From: DATHZQ01 sp965216945
GTDB taxonomy: Bacteria > Actinomycetota > Acidimicrobiia > Spongiisociales > UBA5794
Direction: 5' to 3'
NCBI GenBank assembly: GCA_965216945.1
Contig: CBDCGU010000003.1
Location: forward strand, 4,030,001 to 4,094,000
DNA: 64,000 nucleotides
Part shown: positions 8,572 through 16,284 of the stretch, piece after piece
How positions within the stretch are numbered: position 1 is the first letter of the stretch
Layout: every line of letters starts with the position of its first letter
Position numbers and translations under genes: made by a program
The notes under the pieces: model-generated
The model's database searches: none
What the model was told of the DNA's origin: nothing
Seen by the model: the letters and a program-made list of their open reading frames with translations, nothing else

Positions 8572-10073
8572 GCGGCCTCCTCGTCGTTGAGGCTCGCCGC
8601 GGCGTGGATCGCCGTCAAGACGGCCGCCGCCTTGTTGCGGCACTCTTCGTATTCGGTGGCCGGATCGCTGTCCGCCACGATCCCGGCACCAGCCTGGACC
8701 CATGCGGTCGCACCGTCGCTGACCATCGTGCGCAACGCAATCGCCGTGTCGAGATTGCCGGAGAAGTCCACGTAGCCGACCGCTCCCGCATACGGACCGC
8801 GGGCGAACGGTTCAAGCTCGTCGATGATCTCCATGGCGCGGACCTTGGGCGCCCCGGACACGGTGCCGTGAGGGAACGTGGCGCGCAGCACATCGACCGG
8901 GCCCATGCCGTCCCGCAGGCGGCCCGACACCCCGGAAACGATGTGCATCACATGGGAGAAGCGCTCGATCACCATCAGCTCGTCCACTGCCACAGACCCA
9001 TAGTCACACACCCGGCCCAAGTCGTTGCGGGCCAGGTCGACGAGCATGACGTGCTCGGCCCGCTCTTTGGGGTCGGCGAGCAGCTCCTCCTCCAGAATCT
9101 GGTCCTCGACGGGATCGGCCCCGCGGCGCCGGGTCCCCGCGATCGGCCGGCTCGTGACGCGTCCGTCGCGCACTCGCGACATGAGCTCGGGAGACGACCC
9201 GGCGATCGCCACGTCGCCGTGTCGTACGAAGAACATGAAAGGCGACGGGTTCACCAGCCGCAGTGCCCGGTACACCGAGAAGGGGTCACCGTCGAAGGGG
9301 CTGGCAAACCGCACGGACGGCACGATCTGGAACGCATCGCCTGCGTGGACATGGTCGACCGCTTTCTGCACGGCCTGCTCGAACTCGGCTTGCGTCATGC
9401 TTGCCGAGACGGCAGGTGAACCGGTGAAGTCCGGGCGAGGGACCACGGCGCGATGCTGGCTCGTGCCCAGCCGGCGCATGGCGGTGCGCAGGTCCGCCAC
9501 GGCAGCGTCATGGGCGTCGCCAGGCGGCCCATCGACGAACACGTTGCGGACGAGACGGATGCTCTGGCGGAAGCGGTCGACGATCGCCAGGTGAGTGAAG
9601 AAATGCCACACCATCTCGGGAAGCCGGCGGTCGTCGGGGGGTTTGCGTGGAAGCCGTTCCACGTACCGCACCACGTCGTACGCCAGATATCCGACCGCAC
9701 CCGCAAACAGGGGCGGAGCAGGCTCGCCCATACCGAGCAACGCGGCGTCGGGGGTCGCAAACCTCTGCAACGTCTCAGCGAGCACGGTGAGCGGATCACC
9801 GGCCGGAAGCTCGAACCCCGCCTCTCCAACGATCACGGTCACGCCGTCCCGGGCCACGAGCGTGAACTGCGGCTCCCAGCCGATGAACGACCAACGTGCC
9901 CAACGCTCGCCGCCCTCAACGGACTCGAGGAGGAAGCCGTCGCCTTCGCCCACCATCTCCTCGAACACCGATACCGGCGTGTCCCGGTCCGCCAGCACCT
10001 CCACGGACACCGGCACGACGGCGTGATCGCGTGCCAGTGCGATGAAGTCGGTGCGGGACGGTGTCGGTTGCAT
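8565..10073 (-). CDS. trpE: Anthranilate synthase component I
   Basis: The 502-residue enzyme makes anthranilate from chorismate using ammonia supplied by a TrpG subunit. The tryptophan feedback signature LLES-x10-S is intact (L48-S51, S62), which separates TrpE from PabB. The chorismate-binding C-terminal domain carries FQIVPSVRF, SRPIAGTRRRG, NDLGRV and FPHGTVSGAPKVRAMEIID. The ATG at 10073 is the first codon in the conserved frame. It overlaps ygfZ downstream. No trpG or trpD is present in this window, and trpCFBA lie 4 kb downstream beyond the repeat array. Confidence 0.95.
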   Translation of the reverse strand: MQPTPSRTDFIALARDHAVVPVSVEVLADRDTPVSVFEEMVGEGDGFLLESVEGGERWARWSFIGWEPQFTLVARDGVTVIVGEAGFELPAGDPLTVLAETLQRFATPDAALLGMGEPAPPLFAGAVGYLAYDVVRYVERLPRKPPDDRRLPEMVWHFFTHLAIVDRFRQSIRLVRNVFVDGPPGDAHDAAVADLRTAMRRLGTSQHRAVVPRPDFTGSPAVSASMTQAEFEQAVQKAVDHVHAGDAFQIVPSVRFASPFDGDPFSVYRALRLVNPSPFMFFVRHGDVAIAGSSPELMSRVRDGRVTSRPIAGTRRRGADPVEDQILEEELLADPKERAEHVMLVDLARNDLGRVCDYGSVAVDELMVIERFSHVMHIVSGVSGRLRDGMGPVDVLRATFPHGTVSGAPKVRAMEIIDELEPFARGPYAGAVGYVDFSGNLDTAIALRTMVSDGATAWVQAGAGIVADSDPATEYEECRNKAAAVLTAIHAAASLNDEEAAW

Positions 10074-10120
10074 CGGGGAGCGGGAGCGTAGCCCCACGGC
10101 GACCGGCTGCCGACGACGGA

Positions 10121-10870
10121 TCAAACCTCGGCGAGGCTCTCCAGGCCAAGGCGGATGAGGAGATCGCTGAACCAGGCGTTGAGGTCGGTGATCCGGCCGG
10201 TGAGCAGCAGCACGCCGAAGAACGCCAGGAAGATCCCGGACGCAACGGTGATCGGGGTCAGGTACCGCTTGATGCGATCGAAGGCGGAGAAGGCGCCCGC
10301 CAGCGCAACGGACGAGATCAGGAACGGAATGCCAAGACCCAGGGAGTAGAACAGCAGGACCACCATGCCCCTCCCCACGGTGTCGGAGTTCGCCCCGAGA
10401 GTGAGCGCAGCCGTCAGGAACGGGCCGACGCACGGAGTCCACCCGAAGGCGAAAGCAGCACCCATCACCGGCGGGGCGAACGAGCCGAAGCGGCTCGGCT
10501 TCATCTCGACACGCCGCTCCCGCATCATCGGGAGGAGGAAGGTGGGGTTCCACACGGCGGTCACCGCAATGAACAGTCCCATGAGGATGATCACGATCCC
10601 GCTCGCAGTGCGGAAGCCCGGTCCGTTGAGGGTCTGGCCCAGACTGGTGGCCGCGGCGCCGAAAACGATGACGAACACCGCGCTGAAGCCGACGACGAAA
10701 AGCAGCGTCGACCGGGTGACGCGCCAGAGCGAGACATCGCCCTCGGCCAGCTCCTGCATCGAGTAGCCCGACATGAGGCTGAGATAGCCGGGCAGCAACG
10801 GGAGGACGCAGGGCGAGAAGAACGAGGCCGCACCGGCGAACACCGCTGCGATCAGCGTCACGTTGTCCAC
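10121..10870 (-). CDS. ccdA: CcdA-type cytochrome c biogenesis thiol transporter
   Basis: The 249-residue protein has six predicted membrane segments and the two redox-active cysteines of the CcdA/DsbD family: C21 in FFSPCVLPLLPG and C147 in GWTPCVGPF. It carries electrons from cytoplasmic thioredoxin across the membrane to keep apocytochrome c cysteines reduced. The GTG at 10870 is preferred because AGGGG lies 6 nt upstream. It is divergent from the MFS gene (190 bp between them) and 47 bp upstream of trpE. The monohaem cytochrome at 4.6 kb is a possible beneficiary. Confidence 0.9.
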   Translation of the reverse strand: MDNVTLIAAVFAGAASFFSPCVLPLLPGYLSLMSGYSMQELAEGDVSLWRVTRSTLLFVVGFSAVFVIVFGAAATSLGQTLNGPGFRTASGIVIILMGLFIAVTAVWNPTFLLPMMRERRVEMKPSRFGSFAPPVMGAAFAFGWTPCVGPFLTAALTLGANSDTVGRGMVVLLFYSLGLGIPFLISSVALAGAFSAFDRIKRYLTPITVASGIFLAFFGVLLLTGRITDLNAWFSDLLIRLGLESLAEV

Positions 10871-11060
10871 TGAGGCCCCTTCCTGGTCCGGCCGGTTCGA
10901 GTCACACAAACGCAGCCTGCGGCCACGATGTTCCCCAACCCCCTCATGTTCGCAAAAAGTTCAGCATTCCCTGAATCCCGACGGTTCGTGGACCGCGGGT
11001 CGCTTCACGGTAGGCTCGTTGCGGGCCGGCGCCGCGTTGCCGCCAAGGAGGAACCGAGAA

Positions 11061-12341
11061 GTGACGTCACGCAGCCAGGTGAGCGAGCGGTTCACGCTGC
11101 GGGACCGGAGAGCTCTGTTCCTGATGAGCCTCGTGGCCTTCGTCTCGGGCTACGGTGCATCGGCCATCTCCCACACGTTGCCTTTTGCACGAACGGGTCT
11201 CGACCTGAGCGAGGGTGGGATGTTCTGGGTCTTCGGTATCACCCGTGCCGCGTCCTTGGCCGGGCTGCTGTTCGCCATATCCGCCGATCGTGGCGGACGG
11301 CGCGATCCCTTGCTCTTCGCCTTCGCCCTCATCCCCACCGGCAACCTGCTCACGGGCCTCGTACCGCACCCCGTGGTATTCGCCATCACCCAGTCGGTCA
11401 CCCGGATCGGCGTGGTGGCGGTGGCCGCCCTGGCGGTCGTGATCCTGTCCGAGGAGCTCACGCCGGGCCGTCGCGCGTTCGGAATCGGCATCTATGCGCT
11501 GGCCGGAGCCATGGGTGCGGGACTCGGTCTCCTCATCCTGCCGCTCGCCGAACGCGGCGACGACGTGTGGCGCATTCTGTTTGGTTTCACTGCGCTCGGG
11601 TTGCTCGTGCTGCCGGTGTTGAACCGCTTCCTCAACGAGAGTCGCGCCTACTCCCGCCAATCGAACGCCGGAGACTTCTCCGCGGTGCTGGCATCCGGCG
11701 CCGGCCGCTACTTCTTCTTCCTCGCCGGCATTGCCTTCTTCATCGCCGCGTTTGCGTCCCCCGCGTTCGACTTCGTGCTCGAACGACTGATCAATGACCT
11801 CGAATGGTCGACCAGCAGCGCCACATGGCTCTTGGTGGTGTTCTCGGGGATCGGTACGGTCGGTCTGTTGGTGGGAGGGCGCGCCGCCGACAGGATCGGA
11901 CGTCGGGTGACGACGGTCGTCGCCATCGTCATCGGCGTGGTGGGCGGCGTGGCGTTCTACTTCGTCTCGACCGGGCCGCTCATCGCCGCGGCGGTGTTCT
12001 TGGGCACGCTCGGCGCCACCATGCTCACGCCTGCAGTGGCCGCACACCGTGCCGAGCTCTTCCCGACCCGGATCAGGGCGACCGCCGCAGGCCTGATCAC
12101 CAACGTGGCCATCGTCGGCTCGATGACCGGTTTCATCATCGGCGCACTCGTCGTCGATTCGATCGGCCTGCCGCGCACCATCAGCCTGCTCGGACTTGGT
12201 CTGTTCGCCTCGATCTTGATGGTGCTTCAGCTCCCCGAGACCAAGGGCAAGGATCTCGTCGGATTCACCACCGAGGCGCGGTTCGAGCCACCGATCACCG
12301 AATGGCAGGATTCGACTGTCCGCGGCCACGACTCTTTCTGA
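11061..12341 (+). CDS. MFS transporter
   Basis: The 426-residue protein has about 12 hydrophobic segments in two halves, with the MFS loop motif GGRAADRIGRR between TM8 and TM9 and a related DRGGRRDP after TM2. The motif AELFPTRIRATAAG resembles the sugar/organic-acid porter branch, but the substrate cannot be inferred. The start is GTG, set by a strong AAGGAGG 9 nt upstream; upstream codons overlap the divergent ccdA promoter region. The 14-bp gap to the convergent MATE gene leaves no room for a long terminator. Confidence 0.88.
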   Translation: MTSRSQVSERFTLRDRRALFLMSLVAFVSGYGASAISHTLPFARTGLDLSEGGMFWVFGITRAASLAGLLFAISADRGGRRDPLLFAFALIPTGNLLTGLVPHPVVFAITQSVTRIGVVAVAALAVVILSEELTPGRRAFGIGIYALAGAMGAGLGLLILPLAERGDDVWRILFGFTALGLLVLPVLNRFLNESRAYSRQSNAGDFSAVLASGAGRYFFFLAGIAFFIAAFASPAFDFVLERLINDLEWSTSSATWLLVVFSGIGTVGLLVGGRAADRIGRRVTTVVAIVIGVVGGVAFYFVSTGPLIAAAVFLGTLGATMLTPAVAAHRAELFPTRIRATAAGLITNVAIVGSMTGFIIGALVVDSIGLPRTISLLGLGLFASILMVLQLPETKGKDLVGFTTEARFEPPITEWQDSTVRGHDSF

Positions 12342-12355
12342 GCGCAGCAGCCTTC

Positions 12356-13678
12356 TCAGCGGGCCACGATCAGCCGGTGGCGGTGCCACCATGCCAGCAC
12401 GACGATACGCAACCCGAGCATCACGACGACAGCCCACCACACCGCAGTCAGGGGCGCACCGATCATCCCGATGAGCACGAGCAGTGCGGTCGCCGCCGCC
12501 GCCGGCAACGCCGTGGCATACATGGCCCAGCGGAAGTCGGTCACGCCGATCACGATCCCGTCCCAAGCGAACACGGCGCCGCCCATGACCTGGGTCAGCG
12601 CAAGTTGCGGATAGATCGATCCGAGCGCATCCTGCACGGCGGGGTCCGGCGAGAACAGCCCGGGCAACCAGGGCAGGGCCAGCACGAGGAGGGCACCGAG
12701 ACCGAGACCCGCCAGCGTGCCAACGCCGATGAGCCGGTCGGCCTGCCACCGCATCATGTCCGGGTCACCCGCGCCGGTTGCCTTGCCGAGCATGGCCTGA
12801 GCGGCGATGGCCACCGCATCGAGGGTCAGCGAGAGGAAGATGAACAGCTGCATCGCGATCTGGTGGGCGGCGACGGGAACGGCTCCCAACCGGGCGGCGA
12901 CGGCGGTGGTGGCGGTGAACGCCACGAGCAGCGCGGCGGTTCGCAAGACCAGTGCTCCGCCGGCACGACTCAAGCGACCCAGATCGGTCCACGATGGCCG
13001 GGCGGGTGTGATGTGCATGACCGCTCGCTGCCGCCGGAACGCCACGATGAACCAGATGGCGCCGCACACCTGAGCGACGACACTGGCCCAGGCCGCCCCG
13101 CGCAGCCCGAGCCCCAAGCCGAATATCAGGATCGGATCGAGGACCAGGTTGACGAGGTTCAGGCCGAGAGCGATGACGAACGGCGTGCGAGTGTCTTGCG
13201 CTCCCCGATACACGCCATGCCCGACGATCACAACCATCACCGCCGGCAGGGCGAGTGCCCGAACACGGAGGTATTCGGCCGCCGGTGAGGTGAGCTCGTC
13301 CCCCGCGCCGAGGGCCCGCAGCAGCGGCTCGGGAAACGCGACGAGCACCCCTAGAGCTGCGACACCCAGAACCACGGCAGCCCCCACCGCCGCCACGACG
13401 ATTCGGCCGGCACCTTCCGCGTTGCCGGCGCCCAGTTCGCGCGCCACGAGCGGCGTCGTGCCGTACTGGAGGAAGTTGAACACGGAGAACGCCACACCGA
13501 AGACGGCCGCCGCAACGGCGAGTGAGGCCAGCGCCTCGGTACCCAGGCGGCCCACATAGGCGGTGTCGACGAGCGATACGAGCGGGTCGGCGGCGAGAGC
13601 GCCCAGCGCCGGCAAAGCCAGCCGCAAGATCTCCCGGTCGAACGGCGCACGCTGCAGCGCCCGGATCGAGACCGTCAC
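12356..13678 (-). CDS. MATE-family efflux transporter
   Basis: The 440-residue protein has 12 predicted TM segments in the two-fold MATE arrangement, with DTAYVGRLGTEALASLAVA and QYGTTPLVARELGAGN in the first lobe and AAHQIAMQLFIFLSL in the second. Family members export cationic drugs or metabolites against Na+ or H+; the close relative DinF is often SOS-linked. The GTG at 13678 lies 2 nt after the nth stop, so it is probably read through from nth, which fits a DNA-damage association (inference). Confidence 0.9.
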   Translation of the reverse strand: MTVSIRALQRAPFDREILRLALPALGALAADPLVSLVDTAYVGRLGTEALASLAVAAAVFGVAFSVFNFLQYGTTPLVARELGAGNAEGAGRIVVAAVGAAVVLGVAALGVLVAFPEPLLRALGAGDELTSPAAEYLRVRALALPAVMVVIVGHGVYRGAQDTRTPFVIALGLNLVNLVLDPILIFGLGLGLRGAAWASVVAQVCGAIWFIVAFRRQRAVMHITPARPSWTDLGRLSRAGGALVLRTAALLVAFTATTAVAARLGAVPVAAHQIAMQLFIFLSLTLDAVAIAAQAMLGKATGAGDPDMMRWQADRLIGVGTLAGLGLGALLVLALPWLPGLFSPDPAVQDALGSIYPQLALTQVMGGAVFAWDGIVIGVTDFRWAMYATALPAAAATALLVLIGMIGAPLTAVWWAVVVMLGLRIVVLAWWHRHRLIVAR

Positions 13679-13680
13679 GG

Positions 13681-14355
13681 CTACGGCGGGGGTGTCTTGT
13701 CGGGATATGGGCAGCGGTCGGCGAGCGGGCACTCCCAGCAGCGGGGACGTTTCGCATCGCAGATGTCACGACCGAACTGGATGATGCGCATCGAGATGCC
13801 CGCCCACTCACGCTCCGGGTAGAGCGCCTTCAACGCAAGCTCGATTCTCACCGGGTCTTCGGCCGTGACCAGACCAAGACGCCGGGTGACCCGTTTCACG
13901 TGGGTGTCGACCGCGATGGCAGGTTGGCCCCAAGCCTCCGCCAGCACCACGCTGGCAGTCTTGCGACCGACGCCGGGCAACTTCACCATCTCATCGAGGT
14001 CGGGGGGCACCTCACCATCGAACATGTCGACCACGCCTTGGGCCAGGCCGATGATCGACTTCGTCTTCTGCCGGTAGAACCCGGTGGAGAACACGACCTC
14101 CTCGACCCTCTCGGGATCCGCCGACGCCAGATCGTCGGGTGTCGGCCATCGGGTGAACAGGACCGGGGTGACCTTGTTGACCATCTCGTCGGTGGTCTGT
14201 GCCGAGAGCACTGTCGCCACGAGGAGTTGCCAGGGATCCACGTAATCGAGTGCGGTACCGATGTCCGGGTAGCGCTTCTTGAGCCGGTTGAGCACGACGC
14301 GGGCGTTGCGCTTCTCGTCGGGCGTCGGGGTCGGCGGGGGCGTGGATCGGGCCAT
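13681..14355 (-). CDS. nth: Endonuclease III
   Basis: The 224-residue HhH-GPD glycosylase/AP lyase excises oxidised pyrimidines. The helix-hairpin-helix LPGVGRKTA carries catalytic K132, and D150 follows in AVDTHVKR. The [4Fe-4S] loop has the exact C-x6-C-x2-C-x5-C spacing (C199, C206, C209, C215). The ATG at 14355 lies back to back with xpt, leaving a 39-bp divergent promoter space. The MATE transporter gene follows within 2 nt. Confidence 0.96.
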   Translation of the reverse strand: MARSTPPPTPTPDEKRNARVVLNRLKKRYPDIGTALDYVDPWQLLVATVLSAQTTDEMVNKVTPVLFTRWPTPDDLASADPERVEEVVFSTGFYRQKTKSIIGLAQGVVDMFDGEVPPDLDEMVKLPGVGRKTASVVLAEAWGQPAIAVDTHVKRVTRRLGLVTAEDPVRIELALKALYPEREWAGISMRIIQFGRDICDAKRPRCWECPLADRCPYPDKTPPP

Positions 14356-14394
14356 GGGAGCTGCGATGGTAACCAGCGGCCGCTGCCCGGTACG

Positions 14395-14973
14395 ATGCCG
14401 GTCGTGAATCTCAACGACGTCGTGCAGGCACGTGCTCGGGTCGACGGATCGCTCATCCTCGTCGATGACTTCCTCAACCATCGTGTGGAGCCCGCCGTGC
14501 TCCGCAGCGCCGGTCAACAGCTGGCAGCAGGTCTCGCCCGTCGAGACCCCACGGTCATCCTGACCGCAGAGGCGTCCGGCATCCCCCCGGCGATGGCGGT
14601 TGGCTGGGCGATGGACCTCCCCGTCATCTACGCCAAGAAGTACCTCGGAACGGGCGACCGGTACTCGTATGCGCGCGAGGTGACGTCGCCGACCAAACGG
14701 ATCGAGTATCGAGTCGAGGTGGCACGACGAGTGCTCGGGCCCGGAGAGCGAGTGGCGGTCGTCGACGACATCCTGGCGCAGGGAAGGACGGCCGAGGCCC
14801 TCGGGGAGATCATCGAGGAGTCCGGCAGCGACGTGGCCGGCTTCGGGTTCGTTCTCGAGAAGTGCTTCATGAGCGGGCGAGAGCGCCTGGAGAAGCACGG
14901 CTGGGACGTCGCCGCGATCGTGCGAGTGGATTCCCTGGACGGCGGGGTCATCCGCCTGCGGGATCCGGCGTGA
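14395..14973 (+). CDS. xpt: Xanthine phosphoribosyltransferase
   Basis: The 192-residue type I PRTase has the PRPP loop VAVVDDILAQGRTA (120-133) and an N-terminus DGSLILVDDFLNHRVEP that matches xanthine PRTases rather than adenine or hypoxanthine enzymes. It salvages xanthine to XMP. The start is ATG at 14395, with a GTG at 14404 as alternative; no clear ribosome-binding site favours either. The stop overlaps the next gene's GTG (GTGA), so the two are coupled. I see no purine riboswitch in the 39-bp upstream space. Confidence 0.9.
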   Translation: MPVVNLNDVVQARARVDGSLILVDDFLNHRVEPAVLRSAGQQLAAGLARRDPTVILTAEASGIPPAMAVGWAMDLPVIYAKKYLGTGDRYSYAREVTSPTKRIEYRVEVARRVLGPGERVAVVDDILAQGRTAEALGEIIEESGSDVAGFGFVLEKCFMSGRERLEKHGWDVAAIVRVDSLDGGVIRLRDPA

Positions 14974-15407
14974 GCGACCTCGACGACACCATCGCCCGAC
15001 TCAAACGACGCTTTGAGGGCTGCTTTGGATGCGGTCTCGACAACCCACTCGGGCTCCAGCTCCAAGACTTCCGCAAGGAGGGCGAGGCCATATCGGCCAT
15101 GTGGCGACCGCGAGCCGGCTACCGGGGTTTTGGCGGAATGCTCCACGGCGGCATCGTCACCTCCTCGCTCGACGAGATCATGGCGTGGACCGCGATGCTG
15201 ATCGAAGGTGTTGCCGTCGTCACCGGTACGTTGGATCTGCGGTTTCGCAAGCCTGCACCTGTGGACACCACCTACCTCGTCGAAGGGCGTGTTCGCGAGC
15301 GGAGGGGTCGGCGAGTGCTGCTCAGCGGGAGGCTCGAGGATCAAGGCCCCGGCCACGACGTAGCGACGGCCGACGCGATGTTCCTCGTCCGGGAAACCCT
15401 CGACTGA
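14970..15407 (+). CDS. PaaI-like hotdog thioesterase
   Basis: The 145-residue single hotdog domain has the N-terminal CFGCGLDNPLGL motif typical of the PaaI/YbgC-related group, and the catalytic region GGMLHGGIVTSSLDE with HGG at 59-61 and an acidic residue at D68. It probably hydrolyses an acyl-CoA. The GTG start overlaps the xpt stop by 4 nt. The gene ends just before a hairpin shared with the convergent membrane-protein gene. Confidence 0.85.
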   Translation: MSDLDDTIARLKRRFEGCFGCGLDNPLGLQLQDFRKEGEAISAMWRPRAGYRGFGGMLHGGIVTSSLDEIMAWTAMLIEGVAVVTGTLDLRFRKPAPVDTTYLVEGRVRERRGRRVLLSGRLEDQGPGHDVATADAMFLVRETLD

Positions 15408-15409
15408 GC

Positions 15410-15440
15410 AGACACCCCTGCGCTCGAGCGGGTGGTGTCT
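15410..15440. terminator. Bidirectional terminator-like hairpin
   Basis: AGACACC at 15410-15416 pairs with GGTGTCT at 15434-15440, enclosing the self-complementary CGCTCGAGCG. It fills the gap between two convergent genes. No U-tract follows in either direction, so termination strength is uncertain. Confidence 0.5.
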
Positions 15441-15898
15441 CAGCCGATGACCTCGACGACGATGACACCGATCGCGATGTAGGAGAAGCCGCCGATCACC
15501 TGCCAAAAAGCCCGCGGGTTCGCCTCCGGGCGCAACCCCTTGCGGAGGCGCTCCATCGGATCGGTCTTCGGGAGCGCACCTCTCCGCACGTCGGGGTCAT
15601 CGACATCCTCGTCGAGCCGCCCCCGGCCCCCGAAGATCGAGCCTGTGGCGCCGAGCGCCATGTTGGTGTAGCCCCCGCCCGAAGCACCGCCGGCGAGCAG
15701 GTATACGACACCGAGGGCGATGATGGTGTAGCCGACGCCGCCAGTGAGATCGGCAGAAGAGAAGGCCGCGATGAGCGCTCCGACGAGTGCCGCCGCCAGG
15801 AGGCCCACGCCAAAGGTCGCGAGGTATTCGGGCATCCGCTCCCGCAGCGACAGCTCGACCTCGCCGGCACCCGAATGGACCTCGTCTCGCCCGCTCAT
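15440..15898 (-). CDS. Small membrane protein of unknown function
   Basis: The 152-residue protein has an acidic N-terminus, two adjacent membrane segments (about 32-50 and 57-74), a polar Asp/Arg-rich cytoplasmic stretch (DEDVDDPDVRRG) and a last hydrophobic segment at the C-terminus (SYIAIGVIVVEVIG). I do not recognise the family. The ATG overlaps the stop of the upstream gene (ATGA), so the two small membrane proteins are coupled and may interact. Its stop lies within the hairpin shared with the convergent thioesterase gene. Confidence 0.7.
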   Translation of the reverse strand: MSGRDEVHSGAGEVELSLRERMPEYLATFGVGLLAAALVGALIAAFSSADLTGGVGYTIIALGVVYLLAGGASGGGYTNMALGATGSIFGGRGRLDEDVDDPDVRRGALPKTDPMERLRKGLRPEANPRAFWQVIGGFSYIAIGVIVVEVIG

Positions 15899-16173
15899 CC
15901 GGTCAGCTGCCGGGTCTTCTCGCGGCGGTCGAGCCAGCGAATGATACGGACGCACAGAGCGATCAGGGTGAGGATCGCGGCGAGTGCGATGGCCACGCCG
16001 GCCAGCATCTCGAAGCCGGCGAAATACGAATTGCTGCACCCGTCGACGCCCGCCTCACACAGACCCCACCCGGTACCACCTTCGTGGAGATCGAGCAGCA
16101 CGACGAGCGGGATCAGCGCCACGCCGACGGCGGCGACGATGAGGATTCCGATGACGACGCGAAGCGGCACCAT
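15895..16173 (-). CDS. Small two-TM protein with cysteine-containing outer loop
   Basis: The 92-residue protein has a TM segment at about 4-27 and a second at 53-77. An outer loop between them holds two cysteines (GLCEAGVDGCSNSYF) that could form a disulfide. The C-terminus is strongly basic (RIIRWLDRREKTRQ), giving an in-in topology. The ATG at 16173 is the first plausible start; it is divergent from the ThyX-like gene. The stop overlaps the next gene by 4 nt. Function unknown. Confidence 0.7.
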   Translation of the reverse strand: MVPLRVVIGILIVAAVGVALIPLVVLLDLHEGGTGWGLCEAGVDGCSNSYFAGFEMLAGVAIALAAILTLIALCVRIIRWLDRREKTRQLTG

Positions 16174-16284
16174 GGACAAGAGATTACCGGGCGGGCGGAT
16201 CAACCACGTGCACATCCTCCCCTGGACGCCGGGTGCTACCGTGCAAATCACATGGTCGTAGTTTCGAGCGCAGGTGGGCACGCC

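Noticed and set aside
11067..12749. 560-codon minus-strand frame
   Set aside because: Antisense to the MFS gene, charged and low-complexity as expected for a GC-rich shadow frame.
15787..16284. N-terminal extension of the ThyX-like frame
   Set aside because: It is antisense to the two small membrane-protein genes and lacks conserved residues.
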